Below are positions 57,154 through 64,000 of a DNA stretch of 64,000 nt, piece by piece. Each line of letters begins with the position of its first letter. Position 1 is the first letter of the stretch. The stretch spans positions 242,604 through 306,603 of the forward strand of contig UCKU01000003.1 of NCBI GenBank assembly GCA_900473185.1. Direction: 5' to 3'. The position numbers and the translations under genes were made by a program. The DNA is from Hyphomicrobiales bacterium (GTDB lineage Bacteria > Pseudomonadota > Alphaproteobacteria > Rhizobiales > Rhizobiaceae). The notes under the pieces were generated by a model. That model searched no databases. It saw nothing but the letters and a program-made list of their open reading frames with translations, and had not been told where the DNA came from.

Positions 57154-58476
57154 CTATTTTATATAAGTGGCAAGTTTAAGGCCGGCATTCATGAAGTAGA
57201 TCGGATCGACGGCATGTCCATCCTGACGTACCTCATAATGCAGGTGCGTACCGGTGGAGCGGCCTGTGCTGCCGGCAAGGCCGATGACATCGTTGCGATC
57301 GACCGTATCGCCGACCTTGACCAATATTTCCGACATATGGCCGTAGCGCGTCGAAATGCCGTTGCCGTGATCGACCTCGACCATGTTGCCGTAGCCTCCG
57401 GTCCAGCCGGCTGCAATCACCTTGCCGGGCGCGGTGGGGCGGATCCTTTCACCGGGCGAGAAACGGAAGTCGATGCCGGAATGCAGGGCGAGCCGGCCAA
57501 GGAAGGGATCGCGCCGGTTGCCGAAGGGGCTCGTGACTTCCTTGCCAATGGCCGGATTGCGGAAGGGCAGGGCTTCGGCGGTGCTGCGCACCGCTTCCAG
57601 ACGCGTCAGCGCACCATCGAGCTGGACGAGTGAATTGTTGAAATCGTCGTTGCTTTCGGGCTCGACGTAAGGACCGCCAATGGCGCTGTCCTCTTCTTCC
57701 TTGGCGGCGATCGTCTCAGCCGGAACGGCGATATGGAAGCGGTCGAGCACGCCTTCGATCGTATTGGCGGCGTTGCCGGCGTCGCTCGTCAGCTGGTCGA
57801 TGCGGTTCTTCTGGTCCTGCTCGACGGTCTTCAGTGAGAGCGTGACCTTCGAAAAGATGCGGTCTGCGCGATCGCCGACGGTTTCCTCAGCGGGAACATA
57901 GGCAAGGGTGGAATTGTCGGGGGTCTCGGCGTCGGTCGGCTTGCTGTCGCCTGCCAGCATCTTTTCGATCGCCTGCGCACCGCCGGTCAGCGAAGCGCGT
58001 TTATCCTTGATCTCGGGCGCATAGGATTGCGCCGGCACATCCGCGGCAGACGCATCCTTGCCCGTCAGGCCGGAGCTTTGGGCGCGATCGAGCAGATTAT
58101 CGAGCTTGCCGTGGCGCGAAGTCAGCGCCATCTGCTGTTCCATCAGCTTGTCGACCTTGTCCTCCACCACCTGCTGATCGAGAAGCTGGCGAGAGGTGAT
58201 GCGGTCGACCTGGGCGCGCAGCGCTGCGATGCGATCCTCATAGTCATGCTGCATGCGGGCCTGGCGGGCCATGGTCGCGCCGATCAGATCGTCGCGCAGT
58301 ACGAGGTAGGAGGTGGCAAGCAGATAGCCAATGGAGAATACGCCGACGAAGCAGAAGACGAGGGCGGCCATCCATGGCTTCACCGTCATGTGACGCACCT
58401 TGTCGCCACTGGCAAGAATGAGGACGTGTTCCTGCGCCCTCTTGCCGAAGACCCGACTGTGATGTCCGTTCGTCAC
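57154..58476 (-). CDS. M23-family (LytM) cell-wall endopeptidase
   Basis: 440 residues. One membrane helix at about 35-57, a coiled coil (about 75-135), a linker, then a C-terminal M23 domain with the zinc ligands in HSGIDF (near 335) and HLHYEV (near 410) and GHMSEI near 375. All catalytic His and Asp are present, so it is probably an active D,D-endopeptidase on the periplasmic side. Rhizobiales have a related factor (RgsM) for polar growth; whether this is it I cannot tell. A CtrA-like box lies upstream. Confidence 0.9.
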   Translation of the reverse strand: MTNGHHSRVFGKRAQEHVLILASGDKVRHMTVKPWMAALVFCFVGVFSIGYLLATSYLVLRDDLIGATMARQARMQHDYEDRIAALRAQVDRITSRQLLDQQVVEDKVDKLMEQQMALTSRHGKLDNLLDRAQSSGLTGKDASAADVPAQSYAPEIKDKRASLTGGAQAIEKMLAGDSKPTDAETPDNSTLAYVPAEETVGDRADRIFSKVTLSLKTVEQDQKNRIDQLTSDAGNAANTIEGVLDRFHIAVPAETIAAKEEEDSAIGGPYVEPESNDDFNNSLVQLDGALTRLEAVRSTAEALPFRNPAIGKEVTSPFGNRRDPFLGRLALHSGIDFRFSPGERIRPTAPGKVIAAGWTGGYGNMVEVDHGNGISTRYGHMSEILVKVGDTVDRNDVIGLAGSTGRSTGTHLHYEVRQDGHAVDPIYFMNAGLKLATYIK

Positions 58477-58542
58477 GAAGGGTCTCCCAAAGATTCGCTT
58501 TTAGCGCCCAGCCTCATTGGGAAATGATTACATACTTTTATG

Positions 58543-58558
58543 GTTAACAGTCGGTTTA
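58543..58558. promoter_or_regulatory. Possible CtrA box upstream of the M23 peptidase gene
   Basis: On the minus strand TAAA-N7-TTAAC matches the CtrA consensus TTAA-N7-TTAAC with one mismatch. It lies 67 bases before the peptidase start. CckA, the kinase controlling CtrA, is encoded in this window. One-mismatch sites occur by chance. Confidence 0.3.
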
Positions 58559-58582
58559 CGCAGGCCTGTTGGAGCTTGTCGC

Positions 58583-59401
58583 TCAACTCTGGCTGGTCGA
58601 GGTGAGCGCGCGGTAGAAGGAGGGGGTTAGGCCGGCTTCGGCACGGGCCACATCGTTGAACGGCGCCTTCAGTGGACCGCGGAAATTGGACCGCACCAGT
58701 TCCTGGAATGTCCTTGCCGGATCGCGCTTTTTGCGGGCGCAGAGAAAACGGAACCATTTGGCGCCGACGGCGACATGGCCCTTCTCGTCGTTGTAGATGA
58801 CGTCGAGAACGGCGGCACTTTCGAGGTCGCCGGTCTCACGCATCTTGGCCTGCAGCGCAGGCGTAACATCGAGGCCGCGCGCTTCGAGAATGAGCGGCAC
58901 GACGGCAAGCCGTGCCGTCAGGTCGTTGCGGGTCGAATGTGCCGCCTGCCAGAGGCCGTCATGGGCGGGCAGATCGCCATAATCGGCGCCGAGATCATTG
59001 AGCCGCTTGCGCACCATGCGGAAATGCTTGGCCTCTTCGTAGGCCACCTGCATCCAGCCATCGAAGAAGGAATTCGGCACATGGGCGGAGGCAAATCGGG
59101 CAACGATATCGAGCGCCAGATCGACGGCATTGAGCTCGATATGGGCGATCGCGTGGAGCAGGGCGATGCGGCCATGCACGGTATGGAGCGAGCGTTTTCC
59201 GACCTGCGTCGGCGGCACCAGCAGCGGTTTTTCCGGCCGGCCGGGACGCTCGGGCAGGGGCGCGTCCAGTGGCGAGCGCAGTGAGATGCGCCGGGCGAAC
59301 CATCTGGTAGCGCTTTCCTGCGCGAGCTCCGTCTTGCGGTCGAGATCGGCGGAGCGGATCGCATCGATCGCGCCGCCGCGCAGCGAAGTAATGGTCGTCA
59401 C
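58583..59401 (-). CDS. DUF455 ferritin-like protein
   Basis: 272 residues from GTG at 59401, which overlaps the bcp TGA (GTGA). The frame continues to 59557, but that extension is read from bcp DNA in another frame and is rejected. The helices carry AHIELNAVDLALD near residue 96, YEEAKHF near 125 and NDEKGHVAVG near 213, that is, Glu plus E-x2-H pairs fit for a di-iron centre, as in ferritins and MiaE. Function unknown; it could be a hydroxylase or oxidant sensor. Coupling to a peroxiredoxin suggests oxidative stress. Confidence 0.85.
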   Translation of the reverse strand: MTTITSLRGGAIDAIRSADLDRKTELAQESATRWFARRISLRSPLDAPLPERPGRPEKPLLVPPTQVGKRSLHTVHGRIALLHAIAHIELNAVDLALDIVARFASAHVPNSFFDGWMQVAYEEAKHFRMVRKRLNDLGADYGDLPAHDGLWQAAHSTRNDLTARLAVVPLILEARGLDVTPALQAKMRETGDLESAAVLDVIYNDEKGHVAVGAKWFRFLCARKKRDPARTFQELVRSNFRGPLKAPFNDVARAEAGLTPSFYRALTSTSQS

Positions 59402-59871
59402 GCAGCTAGGTTCCTGACGGCTGCCAGCACCGTTTCGGCATGACCGGCAACCTTTACCTTCTGCCAGATGGTAGCAATCGTGCCGTCCTTGCGGATCAGG
59501 AAGGTGGTGCGCTCGACGCCCATGAAGGTGCGGCCATACATCTTCTTCTCTTTCCACACGCCATAGGCCTGCAGCACCGTCTTCTCTTCGTCTGAGGCAA
59601 GTGCCACCGTCAGCTTGTGTTTCTTGATGAAGCGGTCGTGGCAGGTGGCCGAATCGGGCGACATGCCGACGATGGCGGCGCCGGCCGCCGCAAACTCATC
59701 GGCAAGTGCTGTAAAATCCAGAGATTCGGTCGTGCAGCCCGTCGTGTCATCCTTGGGATAGAAGAAAAGGACCACCGGCTTGCCGTGATAATCAGAGAGC
59801 GAAATGCGCCCGCCACCATCGCGCGGGAGGCTGAAATCGGGAGCACGGGAGCCAATACCGGGTGTGGACAT
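59398..59871 (-). CDS. bcp: Thioredoxin-dependent thiol peroxidase (Bcp/PrxQ)
   Basis: 157 residues from ATG at 59871; longer starts lack family support. The peroxidatic Cys is in FYPKDDTTGCTTESLDF near residue 43, but no Cys follows five residues on, so it is the 1-Cys or distal 2-Cys type (another Cys in SATCHDRF near 75). Bcp reduces H2O2 and organic peroxides. Its TGA overlaps the GTG of DUF455. Confidence 0.93.
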   Translation of the reverse strand: MSTPGIGSRAPDFSLPRDGGGRISLSDYHGKPVVLFFYPKDDTTGCTTESLDFTALADEFAAAGAAIVGMSPDSATCHDRFIKKHKLTVALASDEEKTVLQAYGVWKEKKMYGRTFMGVERTTFLIRKDGTIATIWQKVKVAGHAETVLAAVRNLAA

Positions 59872-59989
59872 CTCAAAACTTTCTTTTGCCGGGTTTAGGA
59901 GAGATACTATATCAGGCAGGTTATATAGTGGATGAAACGGCGTCCCGCCCAGAGCCATTCAAACCAGATTCAGGAGTTTCCCAAGGCGC

Positions 59990-62900
59990 ATGTCAGCCAT
60001 CCGCGGCGAAAAGGTCACGTTCCGCAAGAAGGACATCGTCGCCTTGCACAGCCTGCCTTCAGCGCAGGTGGAGGATCCTCTTATCGTGCATTGCCCGCCG
60101 CCGCGCTCCCGCATGCGCGGCACGGCGAAGGCCACGGGTGGATTCTGCGCGGTCATCCTGTTCATCCTGGCGGCGATCGTCTTCACCATCGAAAGCGGGA
60201 TCATCGACGCGCCGTTATCGCAGCAGGCGCAGTCGGCGCTGAACAGCGCTCTTGGGCCGCGCTATCGCGCCGAGGTCGGCTCGACCGTCATCCGCTTCAC
60301 CTCCGGCCTGCGGCTGGCGCTCGAAGCGCGTGATGTCAACATGATCGACCAGCAGAGCGGCCAGCATCTTTCCACCGCATCCTCCATGCGCATGGCGCTC
60401 GATCCGCTGCAGCTCTTCCGTGGCCGCATCGCCATATCATCGGTCGAAGCAGACGGCATCGCCCTCGACACGTCACTGCTTCCATCAACCGCACCCATCA
60501 AGCTTGACGACCTGCGCGTCGATGCCATTCCAGCGGCAATGGAGACGATCTTCTCGCATCTCGACCTGTTCGAAAGCTTCGTCGAACGCGGCGCTACCGA
60601 CTCCGTGCGCATCTCCGGTATCGATATCAAGCTTGCGGATACGGCAAATGGGCCGGTTTCGCTGGTCGTCGACAGTCTCGCCTTCGAACATGCCGGGCCG
60701 AACTCGCTGCAGCTGAGCGGCCAGATTTCCATCAACGGCGAGGCAGCTGACCTCAATGTGATCACCGAGCAGACGGGCGGGCACGCATCCCGGCTCATCG
60801 CCACATTGACGCATGCCGACCTGACGCCCTTTACACTGAAGCGCAACGAACAGGGCGAGATCCGCCAGGGCCTCAGCACTTTCGGCGATCTCACCATTTC
60901 CGCGGTCAGAGCTGCCGACGGCGTCAAGCCATCGCTCAATGCGGCCCTCACACTCGATCCGGGCCTTATCTATGTCGACGGCGACTCTCAGGAGTTGACG
61001 GACGGGCAACTCAATCTGGCCTATGACTTCGACAAGCAGACGCTGGAGATCGCCAAATCGCAGCTGCATCTCGGCGCAACCATTCTGCCGATCACGGGCG
61101 CGCTGATCGACCTCGATAAGCTCGATCCGAATGCGGGCAAGGGGTTCGGCATTGACGCGCTGATCAGCGGCGGTACGGCCGCCCCCAATTCCGGTGAGCA
61201 GCCGCTGTCCTTCGATCTGCAGGCGACCGGACGCTATCTCGTCACCGGCCGCGAATTCCAGTTCACGAATATGGTTGCGTCCTCGCCGCTCGGCTCGCTT
61301 TATGGGGCGCTGCACATCCGGCTGAACGAGAAGTCACCGGAGATCAGTTTTGCCGGCCAGTCGCAGCAGATGCAGACGACGGCGGTCAAGCAGCTCTGGC
61401 CCTTCTGGATGGCATCCAAAGCGCGGGTCTGGGTGCTGGCAAACCTCTTCGGCGGCGTGGTGACCGATGCTTCCATTTCCGTCTTCATTCCGCCGGGCCG
61501 GCTGGACGAGGCGGCGGGAGGACGCGGCCTGCGGCTCGACGAAAACCAGCTCCGCATCGCCTTCGACATCGACGGGACGCGCCTGAATGTGGCCGGCGAG
61601 ATCCCGCCTGTGCGCGATACCGCGGCGCATTTCGACCTGACGGGCGGAAAGGCGACGATCTCACTCAAGAGCGGCACCTCCTATTTCCCATCCGGGCGTT
61701 CAGTAACGGTGCAGCCGGGCACCTTCGTGATGCCGTCAGTCTATGACAAGCCTCTGATGGCCGATGCCGACATTTCCGTTTCAGGTTCAGCGGATGCCGT
61801 GGGCGAGCTTCTGACCTACAAGCCGATCAAGGTGTTGCAGCGCGCAGGCTTTGTGCCCGACGACCTTAAAGGCACTATCGACGCGCATGTGCAGGCGCAT
61901 TTCGGACTTCTGTCCTCGCAGAACCCGCCGCCGCCCGAATGGGAAGCGCAGATGAAGCTCACCGATATCGCGCTTGCCAAGCCGTTCTCGGGGCGCGTCA
62001 TCACCAATCTCGACGGCACGCTCGATGCCGATCCGCAGCAGGTGAAGGTCAAGGGCAAGGCCGACATCGATGGCGTCTCCGCCGATATCGATATGCTGGA
62101 ACCCGTCGATAAATCTTCCGGCATCGAGCCGCAGCGCGTGATCACGGCAACGCTAAACGGCGACCAACGCGACAGGCTGCTGCCCGGCCTGTCCAGCATC
62201 CTCGGCGGCAGCGTCAAGCTGGTGCTGACGCGCCTCGACGAGGACCGGCAGGACGTGCAGCTCGATCTTGGCAAGGCATCGCTCGATCTGCCCTGGATCG
62301 GCTGGTCGAAGGGTGTCGGGATTCCCGCCAATGCCGAATTCGAGGTTTCCGGTCCGCCTGACAATATGCAGGTCAAGAATTTCCGCCTGAAGGGGGATGG
62401 CTTCGGGGCGACCGGGGCGCTCACGATCGGCAAGAGCGGCCTGATATCGGCGGATTTCGATAGTGTGAAACTGTCGTCCGTCGATGATTTCGGATTGTCG
62501 CTGAAGCGCAGCAAAGGCGGCTTCGATATTTCCGTATCCGGCGCCAGCGCCGATGCGCGACCGATCATCGCCCGGCTGAAATCGGATTCAGGCAGCGATG
62601 GCGACGGCAGCGACAACAGCAGCGTGAGCGTGCGGGCGAAGCTGCAGAACATCATCGGCTTCAATGACGAGAAGATCGGCAATTTCCAGGCGCAGATCAC
62701 CATGAGTGGCAGCCGGCTGCAATCGCTGAATTTCTCCGGCATCACCGATAGCGGCGAGGCGGTCGTCAGCCAGATGCAGGGCGGCGGCGTCATCAACATT
62801 ACCAGCGGCGATGCCGGCGCCGTCTCGCGCTTTGCCGATCTCTACCAGCATATGCAGGGCGGGCTTCTCAATCTGGCCATCCGTCTCAATCCGGGTGGCG

Positions 62901-63382
62901 GCTGGGATGGCTCGCTCGACCTGCGCCGCTTCTCGATCGTCAACGAGCAGCGCCTGCGCTCGATCGTTTCCACACCCGTCGGTTCGGACCAGCGCACGCT
63001 GAACGAAGCGGTCAAACGCGATATCGATACCTCTTCTCAGCGCTTCCAGCGCGGCTTTGCCCGTGTCGTTTCGCGCGGCGGGGCAATTTCCATCGAAAAC
63101 GGCGTGCTGCGCGGCGACCAGATCGGCGCTACCTTCCAGGGTGTGGTGCGCAATGCGAAGGGCAACATGGACATGACCGGCACCTTCATGCCGGCCTATG
63201 GCCTCAACCGGCTGTTTGCCGAGCTGCCGCTGATCGGTGTCATCCTCGGCAATGGTTCAGACCGAGGCCTGATCGGCATCACCTTCAAGCTGACAGGCAA
63301 GTTCGACCAGCCGAACCTGCAGATCAACCCGCTCTCGGTGATCGCGCCCGGCGTGTTCCGCCAGATCTTCGAATTCCAGTAA
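59990..63382 (+). CDS. YhdP/AsmA-like large envelope protein (DUF3971)
   Basis: 1130 residues. One membrane helix at about 48-70 anchors it in the inner membrane; the remainder is periplasmic and made of repeated beta segments, as in the AsmA/YhdP/TamB class. The C-terminal part (RGAISIENGVLRGDQIGATFQG and TGTFMPAYGLNRLFAELPLIG) is the AsmA-C/DUF3971 signature. In E. coli, YhdP and relatives move phospholipids between the membranes. Same role here is likely but not shown. GNAT gene follows after 34 bases. Confidence 0.85.
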   Translation: MSAIRGEKVTFRKKDIVALHSLPSAQVEDPLIVHCPPPRSRMRGTAKATGGFCAVILFILAAIVFTIESGIIDAPLSQQAQSALNSALGPRYRAEVGSTVIRFTSGLRLALEARDVNMIDQQSGQHLSTASSMRMALDPLQLFRGRIAISSVEADGIALDTSLLPSTAPIKLDDLRVDAIPAAMETIFSHLDLFESFVERGATDSVRISGIDIKLADTANGPVSLVVDSLAFEHAGPNSLQLSGQISINGEAADLNVITEQTGGHASRLIATLTHADLTPFTLKRNEQGEIRQGLSTFGDLTISAVRAADGVKPSLNAALTLDPGLIYVDGDSQELTDGQLNLAYDFDKQTLEIAKSQLHLGATILPITGALIDLDKLDPNAGKGFGIDALISGGTAAPNSGEQPLSFDLQATGRYLVTGREFQFTNMVASSPLGSLYGALHIRLNEKSPEISFAGQSQQMQTTAVKQLWPFWMASKARVWVLANLFGGVVTDASISVFIPPGRLDEAAGGRGLRLDENQLRIAFDIDGTRLNVAGEIPPVRDTAAHFDLTGGKATISLKSGTSYFPSGRSVTVQPGTFVMPSVYDKPLMADADISVSGSADAVGELLTYKPIKVLQRAGFVPDDLKGTIDAHVQAHFGLLSSQNPPPPEWEAQMKLTDIALAKPFSGRVITNLDGTLDADPQQVKVKGKADIDGVSADIDMLEPVDKSSGIEPQRVITATLNGDQRDRLLPGLSSILGGSVKLVLTRLDEDRQDVQLDLGKASLDLPWIGWSKGVGIPANAEFEVSGPPDNMQVKNFRLKGDGFGATGALTIGKSGLISADFDSVKLSSVDDFGLSLKRSKGGFDISVSGASADARPIIARLKSDSGSDGDGSDNSSVSVRAKLQNIIGFNDEKIGNFQAQITMSGSRLQSLNFSGITDSGEAVVSQMQGGGVINITSGDAGAVSRFADLYQHMQGGLLNLAIRLNPGGGWDGSLDLRRFSIVNEQRLRSIVSTPVGSDQRTLNEAVKRDIDTSSQRFQRGFARVVSRGGAISIENGVLRGDQIGATFQGVVRNAKGNMDMTGTFMPAYGLNRLFAELPLIGVILGNGSDRGLIGITFKLTGKFDQPNLQINPLSVIAPGVFRQIFEFQ

Positions 63383-63416
63383 ATCGCCAGTTCCAATAAG
63401 TCGTTGGGGGTTATCG

Positions 63417-63899
63417 GTGCAGAACTCCATCCTGATCCGGCCTTATACGCCCGGGGATAGCGACGCGACGATCGAGATCTTCCTGCGCGCCATCCGTGAA
63501 GTCTCGTTGCGCGATTATTCGCCCGCGCAGATCGATGCCTGGGCGCAGGTGGAAGATCCCGCCAAGTGGGCCGAGCGCCGGATAAGCCGCCCGGCCTGGA
63601 TCGCTGACATTGACGGCAAGCCGGTCGGCTTCTCCGATCTCGTTGCCGATGGCTGCCTGGACATGATGTTCGTGCATCCGGAATTTCAGGGGCTCGGCGT
63701 GGCGAGCCGGTTGCTCGCGCGCGTCGAGCAGGAGGCGCTGGCATCAGGCATGGAGCGGATCTACACGCATGCGAGCCTAACGGCGCGACCATTCTTCGAG
63801 GGCAAGGGGTTCGCCGTGGTCACGCGACAGACTGTCGAAAAGCGCGGGCAGAAGCTCGACAATTTCGTGATGGAGAAGCGTTACCGGCCGCCATCCTGA
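63417..63899 (+). CDS. GNAT-family N-acetyltransferase
   Basis: 160 residues from GTG at 63417 with GGGGG upstream. IRPYTPGDSDATIEIFLRAIRE begins the fold; the CoA-binding loop is FVHPEFQGLGVASRLLARVE near 83-103. The end (TRQTVEKRGQKLDNFVMEKR) matches YafP-like acetyltransferases. Substrate unknown. It closes with a terminator. Confidence 0.9.
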   Translation: MQNSILIRPYTPGDSDATIEIFLRAIREVSLRDYSPAQIDAWAQVEDPAKWAERRISRPAWIADIDGKPVGFSDLVADGCLDMMFVHPEFQGLGVASRLLARVEQEALASGMERIYTHASLTARPFFEGKGFAVVTRQTVEKRGQKLDNFVMEKRYRPPS

Positions 63900-63920
63900 G
63901 CCTTCAGCTCAAGGCAAAGA

Positions 63921-63945
63921 AAAGCCGGCGCGAAGGCCGGCTTTT
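63921..63945. terminator. Bidirectional terminator at window end
   Basis: AAAGCCGGC-GCGAAG-GCCGGCTTTT with T runs on both strands, between GNAT and a convergent gene. Confidence 0.88.
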
Positions 63946-63970
63946 CGTTTTGGTGTTTCCGTTGCCCAGT

Positions 63971-64000
63971 TTACGCTGCGCGACGGATCAGGATGTGCTT
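63971..64000 (-). CDS. C-terminal end of a further gene (partial)
   Basis: On the minus strand the last 30 bases read KHILIRRAA followed by TAA. The terminator just before supports a real gene end. The K-x-I/V-L-I ending resembles the tail of tyrosyl-tRNA synthetase, but nine residues are too few to be sure. Confidence 0.35.
   Translation of the reverse strand, partial: KHILIRRAA

Noticed and set aside
59401-59557. N-terminal extension of DUF455 to 59557
   Set aside because: It reads bcp coding DNA in another frame and gives His/Arg-rich non-family sequence; the GTGA-coupled start fits.

Overview
The window is a 64 kb piece of an alphaproteobacterial chromosome, almost certainly Rhizobium (R. 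etli / R. leguminosarum group) or a very close relative. The grounds are about 60% GC, the CckA hybrid kinase, the small PurL with separate PurS and PurQ, a DksA with a single zinc-finger cysteine, two copies of a mosaic palindromic repeat that looks like RIME1, and a recA operator of the form GAAC-N7-GTAC. It is overwhelmingly core chromosome. I see no tRNA or rRNA gene, prophage, insertion sequence or CRISPR array.

Layout. 1-9.5 kb: YcjF (cut by the window edge), YcjX, a SixA-like phosphatase, DksA, a FliO-like membrane protein, CckA, then the pseudouridine-salvage pair psuK-psuG. 9.6-17.9 kb: recA, alaS, a LysE exporter, an AraC/GyrI regulator, a glutathione transferase and isocitrate dehydrogenase, with intergenic repeats around the transferase. 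18-31.8 kb: a secreted protein of unknown function, an FUSC transporter, trmJ-murI, an MFS permease, a HerA/FtsK-like ATPase, a divergent cupin/marR pair with two clear operators, rpsD, glsA, ttcA, two tandem inositol-monophosphatase-like genes and hisC. 31.8-39.3 kb: two tandem Bcr/CflA exporters, grxD, a basic-tail protein, a membrane hydrolase-like protein, bolA and purL. 39.5-47.3 kb: a PagL-like lipid A deacylase, a MocR regulator divergent from a DUF1127 gene across a strong operator, a lipoprotein, the purC-purS-kptA-purQ operon and a GGDEF-EAL protein. 47.3-64 kb: small hydrolase and membrane genes, purB, an rpe cluster, a periplasmic binding protein, a flavin reductase, TfoX-N, Nudix, an RhlE helicase, an M23 peptidase, DUF455-bcp, a giant AsmA/YhdP-like protein, GNAT and the tail of a further gene.

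How the genes work together. Purine synthesis dominates (purL, purQ, purS, purC, purB). RNA metabolism is the second theme (alaS, trmJ, ttcA, rpsD, rhlE, kptA, dksA, psuG/psuK). Cell envelope and cell cycle form the third (cckA, FliO-like, murI, M23, PagL-like, YhdP-like). CGFS glutaredoxin and BolA lie close together, as expected for partners in Fe-S handling, but here other genes separate them.

No clearly new multi-gene system stands out. The points most worth a second look are the RNA 2'-phosphotransferase gene kptA embedded in the purine operon, the two regulator/operator pairs (MarR-cupin and MocR-DUF1127), a standalone HerA-like ATPase with a winged-helix-like tail, the membrane hydrolase-like gene between grxD and bolA, and the translational coupling of a ferritin-like DUF455 gene to bcp. 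Starts were moved from the longest open frame wherever a ribosome binding site or family alignment favoured another codon; each case is noted.
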